From assembly GCA_035550595.1 (NCBI GenBank), contig DASZOV010000014.1, positions 1-19,307 of the forward strand: a stretch of 19,307 bases of DNA, given 5' to 3'. A model generated the notes under the pieces. The model had not been told where the DNA came from, did not search any database, and saw only the letters and a list, made by a program, of their open reading frames with translations. A program made the translations under genes and the position numbers. Positions 8,217-15,780 of the stretch are shown piece by piece; position 1 is the first letter of the stretch, and each line of letters starts with the position of its first letter. Origin of the DNA: CALFMR01 sp035550595 (GTDB taxonomy: Bacteria; Acidobacteriota; Vicinamibacteria; Vicinamibacterales; SCN-69-37).

Positions 8217-9428
8217 TCAGGCGCCGAGGCGATGGATGGCCGCCGGCGGCACGCCGCTGACCAGGTATTCTTCCACATCGGCCGTACCCGGCGGCACGTC
8301 GACGGCAATCAGCGCGGCCTTGCGGCCCGGCGCGATCGTGCCGTAGTCGGCGCCGAACCCCAGGACTTCCGCGCCGACGCGCGTCGCGCTGTCGAGGAGC
8401 GACGCGGCCGAGACGTCCGGGCCAATGCGCCGCAGCTCGGCGAGCTCGTCGAAGAGATTCAGCGAGCCGACCGACGCCAGACTGTCGGTACCGATGGCCA
8501 CCGGCACGTCACTCGCATAGAACCGCGCGACAGGTGGCATCCCGGCGCCGACCCACTCGTTGCTCCGCGGACAGGTCACGAGCACGCCGCCCGCCTCGCG
8601 CAGCCGCTCGAGCCCTGCGTCGTGCAGATGGACGCCGTGGACCGCGAGCACGCCGGGCCGCAGGTATCCCAGGCGATCGAGGTACTCGACGGGATCGCAG
8701 CCGGGCACGGTCCACCGATCCGTCCAGACACCGAGCGTCGTCAATAGATCGCGGAACGCGCCGTGCCCCGTACGGAGGAACTCGAGTTCCTCGACCGATT
8801 CACCTAGATGGACGGCCAACGGCGCCGCGCGCGCGGCCCAGGCGATTTCGGCGAAGAGACCGGGCGAGACCGAGTACGGCGCGTGCGCCACGACCGACGC
8901 CCGGAGATCGGCAGCCCCGCGCCCGGCGTCCAGCGCCGCGTCGATGCGCGCCCACGCGTCGCGGACGATGACGTCGGGATCGGCGGCGTCGAAACCGAGC
9001 AGCTCATGGAAGATCACGCCATCGAGCCCCGCGTCGGCGATGGCAGCAACGCTCGCGAGGCTGTTCGTGATGTCACCGACGAGCACCGTGCCGGTCTCGC
9101 GCATCGCGCGCGCCGCATCGCGCATCGCCTGGATGTCGACCGTCTCGCCGCCCGTCGCCGCGCGCCCGCGTTCGGCGATGAGCGCGCGAATCCAATCCAC
9201 CATCGACGCGGCCGGCGGCACACGGCCGGCCAGACCGCTGAGCTCGAGATGCGTATGCGCGTTGACGAGCCCGGGCAGAATCGCCACGTCGCCGAGCTCG
9301 TCAGCCTTCACGGGCGGCACGCCCGCACCAACCCGACGCACGCGTCCGTCGTCGATCTCCACCCAGCCGTGCGCGATGGGCGACGTGTGAATCGGCAAGA
9401 CCCAACGGGCCGCGTAGCAGGTCGACAT
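8217..9428 (-). CDS. Amidohydrolase, probable aminodeoxyfutalosine deaminase (MqnX type)
   Basis: The 403-residue protein is a metal-dependent amidohydrolase of the cytosine deaminase/TrzN-like clade. Metal and catalytic residues are visible: His58 and His60 in NAHTHLELSG, His207 with Glu210 in HLGESVEE, His264 in AVHGVHL and Asp315 in AIGTDSLAS. The block CPRSNEWVGAGMPPV (286-300) followed by SLNLFDEL is characteristic of the group that includes 6-amino-6-deoxyfutalosine deaminase. This assignment is backed by its place between mqnC and ubiA. The enzyme removes ammonia from aminodeoxyfutalosine to give futalosine. I chose the ATG at 9428; the open frame reaching 10124 only shadows mqnC. The gene ends 13 nt before ubiA. 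A different purine-like substrate is possible but less likely here. Confidence 0.85.
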   Translation of the reverse strand: MSTCYAARWVLPIHTSPIAHGWVEIDDGRVRRVGAGVPPVKADELGDVAILPGLVNAHTHLELSGLAGRVPPAASMVDWIRALIAERGRAATGGETVDIQAMRDAARAMRETGTVLVGDITNSLASVAAIADAGLDGVIFHELLGFDAADPDVIVRDAWARIDAALDAGRGAADLRASVVAHAPYSVSPGLFAEIAWAARAAPLAVHLGESVEELEFLRTGHGAFRDLLTTLGVWTDRWTVPGCDPVEYLDRLGYLRPGVLAVHGVHLHDAGLERLREAGGVLVTCPRSNEWVGAGMPPVARFYASDVPVAIGTDSLASVGSLNLFDELAELRRIGPDVSAASLLDSATRVGAEVLGFGADYGTIAPGRKAALIAVDVPPGTADVEEYLVSGVPPAAIHRLGA

Positions 9429-9490
9429 GTGTGTGAACGTGACGAAAACGAGAGGTCGGGCGCGTGAGCGGCAACGTGCCCGCGACGTGC

Positions 9491-10711
9491 TCAGGCCGTG
9501 GCCGGTGGCGTGCCGGCGCGCGTGCGCCGGGCCGCCGCGCTGCGGGCCTCGTAGGACGTGAGATCGGCCGCCTCGCCGCCGCGTCCATCCGAGCGGGCGA
9601 CGGCCAGTTCGAGCATGCGCGGCACGTCGCGCTCGCGGAAGATCGGATCGCCCAGGATGTCGTAGTGCATGTTGCGGCGTTTGGCGACGAACCCCGCGGC
9701 TTCGACGTGACGGACCACTTCGACTTCGTCCATGCAGTACTCGGCGCCGGCCGCGCGCACGACGTTCTCTTCGATCATCACGCTGCCCATGTCGTTCGCG
9801 CCATAGGCGAGACTGAGCTGGCCGACCTTGCCGCCCTGCGTGACCCAGGACGCCTGCAGATTGTCGAAGTTGTCGAGCACGAGGCGCGCGATGGCGAGCG
9901 TCCGCAGGTACTCGACGCCGGTGGCTTCGATGCCGCCGAGCTCGGTGTGGCTCGGCTGGAAGCTCCACGTGATGAACGCGGTGAATCCGCCGGTTTCGTC
10001 CTGCAGGTCGCGCAGCCGCAGCAGATGTTCGATGCGTTCTTCCGGCGTCTCGACCGTGCCGTACATCATCGTCGCCGTCGTGCGCAGGCCGGCACGGTGC
10101 GCGTGACGCATGACGTCGATCCACTGATCGGCCGTCGCCTTGTTGTAGCAGTTGAGGTGCCGGCGGACGCGATCGACGAGGATCTCGGCGCCGCCGCCGG
10201 GAATGCTGTCGAGTCCTGCCGCGACGAGCCGATCGATGACGACCGGCACGGGCAACTGCGAGAGCCGTGAGATGTGCAGGACTTCGGGCGGTGAGAGCGC
10301 GTGCAGGCGGAACGACGGGTAGCGCTCCTTGACCGCGCGAAACAGATCTTCGTACCAGGCGAGCGGCACGTCCGGGTTGTGGCCGCCCTGCAGGAGAAGC
10401 TGCACGCCGCCAAGCCGGATCGTCTCGTCGATCTTCCGGAAGATCTCGTCGAAGCCGAGCGTGTAGCCTTCGGTCGATCCGACCGGCCGGTAGAACGCGC
10501 AGAACTTGCAGCGGGCGACGCAGACGTTCGTGTAGTTGACGTTGCGATCGATGATGTAGGTGACCAGGCCTTCCGGGTGCTTGCGCGCGCGCACCTCGTC
10601 GGCCAGCGCCCCGAGGAGCGGTGTGGGCGCGTCGGCATAGAGCGTCACGGCCTCCTCGCGCGAGAGGCGCCCGCCGGCAGCTACACGGGCCGCAATGTCG
10701 CTCACGGTCAT
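9491..10711 (-). CDS. mqnC: Cyclic dehypoxanthinyl futalosine synthase MqnC (radical SAM)
   Basis: The 406-residue radical SAM enzyme cyclises dehypoxanthine futalosine in menaquinone synthesis. The cluster ligands are Cys64, Cys68 and Cys71 in TNVCVARCKFCAFYRP. The preceding YIIDRNVNY and the following GSTEGYTL are specific to MqnC rather than MqnE. GGHNP (109-113) and PGGGAEI (171-177) are further family motifs. GGFTAFITWSFQP is another MqnC mark. The C-terminal 35 or so residues are Arg/Ala-rich and look like a lineage-specific tail. The ATG at 10711 begins MTVSDIAARVAAGGRLS, the right place for the family; the open frame to 11002 lies over mqnA. The gene is 34 nt after mqnA and 62 nt before the deaminase. 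Confidence 0.95.
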   Translation of the reverse strand: MTVSDIAARVAAGGRLSREEAVTLYADAPTPLLGALADEVRARKHPEGLVTYIIDRNVNYTNVCVARCKFCAFYRPVGSTEGYTLGFDEIFRKIDETIRLGGVQLLLQGGHNPDVPLAWYEDLFRAVKERYPSFRLHALSPPEVLHISRLSQLPVPVVIDRLVAAGLDSIPGGGAEILVDRVRRHLNCYNKATADQWIDVMRHAHRAGLRTTATMMYGTVETPEERIEHLLRLRDLQDETGGFTAFITWSFQPSHTELGGIEATGVEYLRTLAIARLVLDNFDNLQASWVTQGGKVGQLSLAYGANDMGSVMIEENVVRAAGAEYCMDEVEVVRHVEAAGFVAKRRNMHYDILGDPIFRERDVPRMLELAVARSDGRGGEAADLTSYEARSAAARRTRAGTPPATA

Positions 10712-10745
10712 CGTTCGTAAAAGTAACGCGGCGAGCGCGGCGGCG

Positions 10746-11546
10746 TCAAAACGCGCCGTAGAACGCCGGACTGACGGCCGTCCGGATGCCGCCGATCGCA
10801 GCCGCCTCGCGATAGTAGGTCTCCAGCGCGCGAGTCTCGCGTGGACCGAGATCGAATCGAAGATTGTCGCGCAGATAGCGCTGCGCGATCTCAATCTGGT
10901 CGGGCATGTCGGCGCAATACGCGGCGGCAATCTCGTCCGTACGGCCGCGACCGCGGGCCGCGGCCTGCTGGAGGACGCCGACCGTGTGCGCGTCGGCGGC
11001 ATCCGCTCGGCCGGACCAGAATGCCCAGACGAACGGCAGGCCCGTCATCTCGGTCCACGCCTCGCCGAGATCGATCTTCTCCGCGCCGAGCGCCCGATGA
11101 TCGACGAAGAGCGCCCGGTCGCCGATGACGAGCGCTGCGTCGGCCGTGGCGAGCATCGACGTCAGGTCCGGCGCGTGCGGCGCGAACGTGGGCGTGACGC
11201 CGAAGCGGCGTGCGCACAGAATCCGCACGAGCATCGCCGAGGTGCGCGACGAGGTGTCGAGCGCGATCGATCGAACGCGCGCGATGGGCACACGCGTGAA
11301 GAGCGCGACCGACGCAACCGGTCCGTCCGACGCGATCGCGATGCCCGGCACGATCCGATCGCCCGGCTGATCGGCGAACGTGATCGACGGCACCATGCCG
11401 AGATCGATCGTGCCGTCGGCGAGGAGCGCCGCGCACGTCGACGGCACGTCGAAGCGCAGCGTCACGTCGGGATGCGCGTCCAACCCGTCGACGAGCGGCC
11501 GGACATTCAGATAGCTGACCGCGCCGAGGCGCACCGGGCGCGTCAT
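10746..11546 (-). CDS. mqnA: Chorismate dehydratase MqnA
   Basis: The 266-residue protein is MqnA, which dehydrates chorismate to 3-[(1-carboxyvinyl)oxy]benzoate, the first committed step of the futalosine route. The signature GAVSYLNVRPL is at residues 8-18, and DLGMVPSITFA (48-58) is the second conserved block. The fold is that of a periplasmic-binding-protein-like enzyme, but no signal peptide is present, in line with a cytoplasmic enzyme. Length is usual for the family. Its ATG at 11546 overlaps the stop of the MqnE-like gene by 4 nt (ATGA), so the two are likely translated together. MqnD shares the fold, but the SYLN motif near the N-terminus identifies MqnA. Confidence 0.95.
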   Translation of the reverse strand: MTRPVRLGAVSYLNVRPLVDGLDAHPDVTLRFDVPSTCAALLADGTIDLGMVPSITFADQPGDRIVPGIAIASDGPVASVALFTRVPIARVRSIALDTSSRTSAMLVRILCARRFGVTPTFAPHAPDLTSMLATADAALVIGDRALFVDHRALGAEKIDLGEAWTEMTGLPFVWAFWSGRADAADAHTVGVLQQAAARGRGRTDEIAAAYCADMPDQIEIAQRYLRDNLRFDLGPRETRALETYYREAAAIGGIRTAVSPAFYGAF

Positions 11547-12430
11547 GCCAGCCGCTCGTACCGGCCGTTGCGCGCCACGGGCACGCCACCAGCCGCGCGA
11601 ATCTGCCGCTCGATGTCCTCGCGCGGCGATCGCCGCGTGCCGAGCGATTCATCGTCGACAGCCGACACACCGTCCACGTCGCTCGCGCCGTAGGTCAACG
11701 CGACCTGCGCGAGCTTCGGACCGTAGAGCGGCCAGTCGACCTGGATGGCCGGCACCGACGCGCACAGCAGCCGCGCCGCGGCAACCGTGCGGACATCGTC
11801 ATAGCCAGTCGACGGCGTGTCACGCGGATCGACGCGCGGCAGCGGCGCGAACGCGCGCAGGGCACCCGTCGCCTCTTGGAGCGCGGCCACCCGCGCGACC
11901 AGATCGAGTCGCGCCGACGCCGGAGCGTGCGTCACCGTGGCGCGCCAGGTTGCGAGGCCGCCACGGTGCACGGCGCGGACCGCCTCGATGAGCGCCTCGG
12001 TCGTCGCGACCGCATCGACGGGCACGTCGGCCAGCGCCTCGAGCCCGGCCTCGTGCAGTCGCCGAGCCGCGTCCTCGATCGACACGCCATCCTTCGCCCA
12101 CGTGAGCAGATCGACGAGCGAGAATCCGGTCAGGACCGCATGGCCCGCCCATGCCGCAGCCGCGCGCACGCGCGCCACCGCATCGTCGACCGACGTGGGC
12201 GATCCCGTCAGACGCACTTCCCCGGGATCGCCGACGTCGGCCGGCTGCGCACCCGCGACTTCGCAGACGCGTCCGAACGTGATCGTCTCCCCTGCCAGCC
12301 GCTTGCGCGCCGCGTCGCCGACGACGCCCACGCTGATGAGATCGGGTGACGTCAACACACGCGCCGCGTCGGCCTCGGTCAGCCGGGCGCCGGCGGCAAT
12401 CTTGTCTTCGAGATCTGTCAGGCTGTGCAT
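11543..12430 (-). CDS. MqnE-like protein lacking the radical-SAM cysteine motif
   Basis: The 295-residue product aligns by eye with aminofutalosine synthase MqnE from end to end but lacks the catalytic core loop. The N-terminus (LTSPDLISVG, then RKRLAGETITFGR) matches MqnE up to the point where the cluster-binding segment should begin. The match resumes at EVRLTG near residue 71. FSLVDLL, RRLHEAGLEAL, AALQEATGALRAFAPL and the C-terminal LTYGASDVDG and GGVPVARNGRY blocks all have MqnE counterparts. No CX3CX2C exists; the only cysteines are C56 and C223. The PGGGAE motif is also replaced (ADVPVDAV). Usual MqnE length is about 360-390 residues. The frame is intact, overlaps mqnA by 4 nt and lies 28 nt after ubiD. 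It may be a pseudoenzyme partner or a decaying copy. Confidence 0.78.
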   Translation of the reverse strand: MHSLTDLEDKIAAGARLTEADAARVLTSPDLISVGVVGDAARKRLAGETITFGRVCEVAGAQPADVGDPGEVRLTGSPTSVDDAVARVRAAAAWAGHAVLTGFSLVDLLTWAKDGVSIEDAARRLHEAGLEALADVPVDAVATTEALIEAVRAVHRGGLATWRATVTHAPASARLDLVARVAALQEATGALRAFAPLPRVDPRDTPSTGYDDVRTVAAARLLCASVPAIQVDWPLYGPKLAQVALTYGASDVDGVSAVDDESLGTRRSPREDIERQIRAAGGVPVARNGRYERLA

Positions 12431-12458
12431 GCAGTCCGTCCTTCCAGGCACGGTCCGC

Positions 12459-13919
12459 TCATGCGGGCGGCCGGGCCGCCTTCGCAATCGTCTGCCAGAT
12501 GGCGTCGGCGCGCGCGCGTGCGGCGTCGGAGGTGACGAGCCGTCGCGGCCACTCGCGCGTGACGCCCTCGGACGCCCCTTTGCGCGTGGCGTCGATGCCC
12601 ATCTTGCCGCCGTACGCGGGAAACAGCGCGGCGTCGTCGAGATCGTCGACTGGCCCGCGGGTGATCTCGACGTCGCGCGCCGGATCGACATGCGTGCCGA
12701 CGACCCAGGCCACCTCGGCCTCGTCCTGCACGTTCACGTCCTTGTCGACGACGACGATGCACTTGGAGAACATGAGCTGGCCGAGACCCCAGAACGCGCT
12801 CATGATCTTGCGCGCGTGGCCCGGATAACGCTTGTCGATCGAGACGAGCACGAGGTTGTGAAAGATGCCGGCCGCGGGAAAGTGCATGTCCACGATCTCG
12901 GGCAGCGTCTTCCGGATGAGCGGCAGGAACACGCGCTCGCTCGCCAGGCCCAGGTAGTAGTCCTCCATCGGAGGAATGCCGACGACCGTCGTCACGTAGA
13001 CGGGATTCCGGCGCATCGTCAGGCACTGGAGATGGAAGACCGGAAAGTCGTCGGCGAGCGAGTACAAGCCCGTGTGATCGCCGAACGGCCCTTCGCGCCG
13101 CCGCTCGCCCGGTTCGACGTAGCCCTCGAGCACGATCTGCGCGTTGGCCGGGACCTCGAGATCGACCGTCCGGCACTTGACCATCTCGACGCGGCGTTTG
13201 CCGATGACGCCGGCGAGCATCAACTCGTCGAGGCCTTCGGGCATCGGCGCCGTCGCCGCGTAAGTCAGCACGGGATCCGCGCCGAGTGCCACGGCGACCT
13301 CGAGCCGGCGTCCGAGCCGCTCGGCCACGCGATGGTGCTGCGCGCCGCCCTTGTGCCGCTGCCAGTGCATACCGGTCGTACGTCGATCGAACACCTGCAT
13401 GCGGTAGGTGCCGATGTTCCGCATGCCGGTTTCGGGATCGCGCGTGATGACGAGCGGCAGCGTGATGAACGGTCCGCCGTCATCGGGCCACGTCGTGAGC
13501 ACGGGCAACTCGTCGAGCCCGCCATCCGGCTTGACGACCTCCTGACACGGTGCGTCCTTCACCGTCTTGGGCATCAGATCTGTGAGGCGGTTGACGAGCG
13601 GCATCAGCTTCAGCGCGTCCATGAAGCCGCGCGGTGCCGGCGGTGTCGTCAGCTCGTCGATTTCCTTCGCGAGGTCGTCGAGTGTGTCGACGCCGAGCGC
13701 CAGGCAGATGCGCGCCGTCGATCCGAAGAGATTCGCGGCCACGGGCATCGACGCACCGGTTGGCCGCTCGAAGAGGAGCGCGGGTCCGCCACCTGGCGCC
13801 TTGCACGCGCGATCCACCACGGCGGCGATCTCGAGATTCGGACTTACGGGCTCAGCGACGCGCGCGAGCGCGCCGCGGCGGTCGAGATCGGCGATGAAAG
13901 CGTTGACGTCTGCGAACAT
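12459..13919 (-). CDS. ubiD: UbiD-family decarboxylase (menaquinone, MqnL role)
   Basis: The 486-residue protein is a prFMN-dependent decarboxylase of the UbiD family. The cofactor and metal site region NIGTYRMQ is at 168-175 with Arg173. The catalytic Glu276 and Asp281 lie in EGPFGDHTG (276-284). The MHWQRHKGG segment (184-192) is also conserved. Length fits UbiD. UbiD homologues act on many aromatic acids. Here the matching UbiX, a UbiA-type prenyltransferase and futalosine genes are in the same run, so decarboxylation of a prenylated dihydroxynaphthoate (MqnL role) is the best reading. It is the first gene of the quinone run, with a candidate promoter about 50-75 nt before its ATG. Confidence 0.93.
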   Translation of the reverse strand: MFADVNAFIADLDRRGALARVAEPVSPNLEIAAVVDRACKAPGGGPALLFERPTGASMPVAANLFGSTARICLALGVDTLDDLAKEIDELTTPPAPRGFMDALKLMPLVNRLTDLMPKTVKDAPCQEVVKPDGGLDELPVLTTWPDDGGPFITLPLVITRDPETGMRNIGTYRMQVFDRRTTGMHWQRHKGGAQHHRVAERLGRRLEVAVALGADPVLTYAATAPMPEGLDELMLAGVIGKRRVEMVKCRTVDLEVPANAQIVLEGYVEPGERRREGPFGDHTGLYSLADDFPVFHLQCLTMRRNPVYVTTVVGIPPMEDYYLGLASERVFLPLIRKTLPEIVDMHFPAAGIFHNLVLVSIDKRYPGHARKIMSAFWGLGQLMFSKCIVVVDKDVNVQDEAEVAWVVGTHVDPARDVEITRGPVDDLDDAALFPAYGGKMGIDATRKGASEGVTREWPRRLVTSDAARARADAIWQTIAKAARPPA

Positions 13920-13966
13920 GATGGGATGCGGACCCGGCGCGGCCGCGCGACACGCGGCGTCCGTTC

Positions 13967-13996
13967 ACTTTACGTGGCGCGGCCGACTCCTGACAA
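13967..13996 (-). promoter_or_regulatory. Candidate sigma70-type promoter of the menaquinone run
   Basis: On the minus strand, TTGTCA (13996-13991) matches five of six -35 bases. TAAAGT (13972-13967) matches four of six -10 bases, 18 nt downstream. It lies in the 95-nt gap between the Gfo/Idh gene and ubiD, and would give a leader of about 40 nt before the ubiD ATG. This is a pattern match only. Confidence 0.4.
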
Positions 13997-14014
13997 CCGC
14001 AGCGGCCGTGCGCG

Positions 14015-14956
14015 TCAGCCGCGCGCGATGGCCTCGGCCACGGCGGAGGCGAGCGCTAGCGCGCGGCGTCCCGCCTCGCCGGTGACCCGCGGCGCCCAGC
14101 CGCCGGCAACCGCGCCGATGAAGTCGGCGAGCTCCAATCGCAGCGGCTCGTCGTGCACCACCTCGACGCGTCCGCCCTCGATGGCCGGCCGCCCCTCGGT
14201 CTCACGCCGCAGGCGCCACACTTCGAGTTCCTGCGCCGCGTAGTCGATCGAGACGTACATGTCGGGCTGGAAGCAGCGGACCTTCCGCACCTTGTCTCGG
14301 CTGATCCGGCTCGCAGTGATGTTGGCGATGCAGCCCGACGCGAACCGCAGACGCGCGTTGGCGATGTCGACGCGCGAGGTGAGCACCGGCACGCCAACGG
14401 CTTCGACCGCCAGCACCTCGCTCGGATCGATGGCCGCGAGGATGTCGAGGTCGTGGATCATCACGTCGAATACGACGTCGATGTCGAGGCTGCGCTCGGG
14501 AAAGCCGCTCAGCCGGTGCACCTCGACGAAGCGCGGCTGGCGCAGGAGCGGCAGCGCCGTGTCGACCGCCGGATTGAATCGCTCGGTATGGCCGACCGCC
14601 AGGACGGCCCCTGACTCACGGGCGGCCGCGATGAGCTCGTCGGCCTCGGCGAGCGTCGGCGTCATCGGTTTCTCGACGAGGACGTGGACGCCGCGTGAGA
14701 GGAACTCGCGCGCGATCGCCAAGTGGTGCACGGTCGGCACGGCGATGGTCACCGCGTCGACCCGGCCGAACAATTCGCGATAATCCTCGATCGCGGCCGC
14801 GCTCGTGCCGGCGACCGCGGCCTCGGCGCGATCGCGGATGAGATCGACCGCGGCCACGAGCTCGGCGCCCGGCACGGCCGGCAACAACCGCGCGTGATGG
14901 CGGCCGAGATGGCCGACACCGATCGTCGCGACCCGAATCTTCGCCGCGCCGGTCAT
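14015..14956 (-). CDS. Gfo/Idh/MocA-family NAD(P)-dependent oxidoreductase in the lpx cluster
   Basis: The 313-residue protein is a Gfo/Idh/MocA dehydrogenase. The dinucleotide-binding TIGVGHLGRHHARLL is at residues 11-25, the catalytic EKP motif at 95-97, and the second catalytic block at 164-171 (Asp164, His168, Asp169, Asp171). Such a gene is common beside lpxI and lpxB. In Acidithiobacillus ferrooxidans a member of this family, GnnA, oxidises the 3-OH of UDP-GlcNAc before amination by GnnB, and lies in the lpx cluster. That role is possible here, but no DegT-type aminotransferase (GnnB) is in the window. The ATG at 14956 overlaps the lpxI stop by 4 nt, so the two are probably co-translated. 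Substrate is inferred from position, not shown by sequence. Confidence 0.86.
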   Translation of the reverse strand: MTGAAKIRVATIGVGHLGRHHARLLPAVPGAELVAAVDLIRDRAEAAVAGTSAAAIEDYRELFGRVDAVTIAVPTVHHLAIAREFLSRGVHVLVEKPMTPTLAEADELIAAARESGAVLAVGHTERFNPAVDTALPLLRQPRFVEVHRLSGFPERSLDIDVVFDVMIHDLDILAAIDPSEVLAVEAVGVPVLTSRVDIANARLRFASGCIANITASRISRDKVRKVRCFQPDMYVSIDYAAQELEVWRLRRETEGRPAIEGGRVEVVHDEPLRLELADFIGAVAGGWAPRVTGEAGRRALALASAVAEAIARG

Positions 14957-15774
14957 GCCCGCGCTCGTCCCACGACGACAATGCCCGCTTCATCGGCGGC
15001 GCGCAGGCAGTCGTCGCCGTCGACGACGAGCGTGCGGCCCGCGTCGACGGAGATCGCGTCCGCACCAGCCGCGCGCATCGCCGTAATCGTCGCGACGCCG
15101 ATGACCGGCACGTCGAACCGCATGTCCTGCGCGGGCTTCGCGACCTTGACGACGCGCGTGCCCGGCCCGGCGAGACGCCCCGCGCGCGCGATCGTGTCGT
15201 CGGTCCCTTCCATCGCCTCGACGGCCACGACGGCTCGGTCCTTGACGACGATCGTCTGCCCGATGTCGAGGCGTGCGACATCGTCGGCGACGCCGTAGCC
15301 GAAGGTGAAGTCGCCGAGCATGGCGTCGGTCGGCGCGCGTTTGGTCAGCACGCCCTCACGCGCGAGCAGATCGGCGAGCAGTGACGTCGAATCCATGAGC
15401 GTGATGCCGTGCGATTCGAGCACGCCCGCGATCGCCGAGATGAGCGAGTCCGTGTTCTTGCGCGCCAGGCTCGTGAGCACCGACAGCATCGTCAGATCCG
15501 GCATGACGTCGGTGAAGAGCTTGACGTGCTTGACCTGCCCCGCCATGACGGCGCGCGTGACGCCCGCGTCGCGGAACGTGGAAATGCAGCGGCCGAGCTG
15601 GCCGAGCGCGATCCAGTGGAGCGACGAGCCGCCGAGCTCGGACGCCAACGTCTCGAGATCGGCAAAGGTCTCGCCCTTGATGGCGACGATCGTGACGTCA
15701 TGGCCCAGCCGGCGGGCGGCGCGCAACACGAGGAAGGGAAACGTGCCGTTGCCGGCGATGAGCCCGATGCGCAC
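14953..15774 (-). CDS. lpxI: UDP-2,3-diacylglucosamine pyrophosphatase LpxI
   Basis: The 273-residue protein is LpxI (DUF1009), which cleaves UDP-2,3-diacylglucosamine to lipid X and UMP, replacing LpxH. The N-terminal IGLIAGNGTFPFLVLRAA is the family signature. QVKHVKLF, the DSTSLLADLLAREGVLT region and the C-terminal GADAISVDAGRTLVVDGD also match. The start is GTG at 15774; no ATG fits, and the family begins exactly here. A Shine-Dalgarno-like AGGGAG (15782-15777) overlaps the fabZ-lpxA stop and lies very close to the GTG. The spacing is 6 nt from fabZ-lpxA and a 4-nt overlap with the Gfo/Idh gene, so this is clearly one transcription unit. Confidence 0.94.
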   Translation of the reverse strand: MRIGLIAGNGTFPFLVLRAARRLGHDVTIVAIKGETFADLETLASELGGSSLHWIALGQLGRCISTFRDAGVTRAVMAGQVKHVKLFTDVMPDLTMLSVLTSLARKNTDSLISAIAGVLESHGITLMDSTSLLADLLAREGVLTKRAPTDAMLGDFTFGYGVADDVARLDIGQTIVVKDRAVVAVEAMEGTDDTIARAGRLAGPGTRVVKVAKPAQDMRFDVPVIGVATITAMRAAGADAISVDAGRTLVVDGDDCLRAADEAGIVVVGRARA

Positions 15775-15780
15775 GGCTCC

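Noticed and set aside
8217..10124. Long N-terminal extension of the deaminase frame
   Set aside because: The added 232 residues lie over mqnC, are Arg/His-rich and unrelated to amidohydrolases; the family start is the ATG at 9428.
12215..12268. A frameshift hiding the radical-SAM motif of the MqnE-like gene
   Set aside because: The region between the two matching blocks is only about 18 codons, too short for the missing segment of about 55 residues in any frame, and the flanking blocks are in the same frame.
11817..14243. Plus-strand open frame of 808 codons
   Set aside because: It is antisense to the MqnE-like gene, ubiD and the Gfo/Idh gene. No recognisable domain; explained by absence of stop codons in a high-GC reverse frame.
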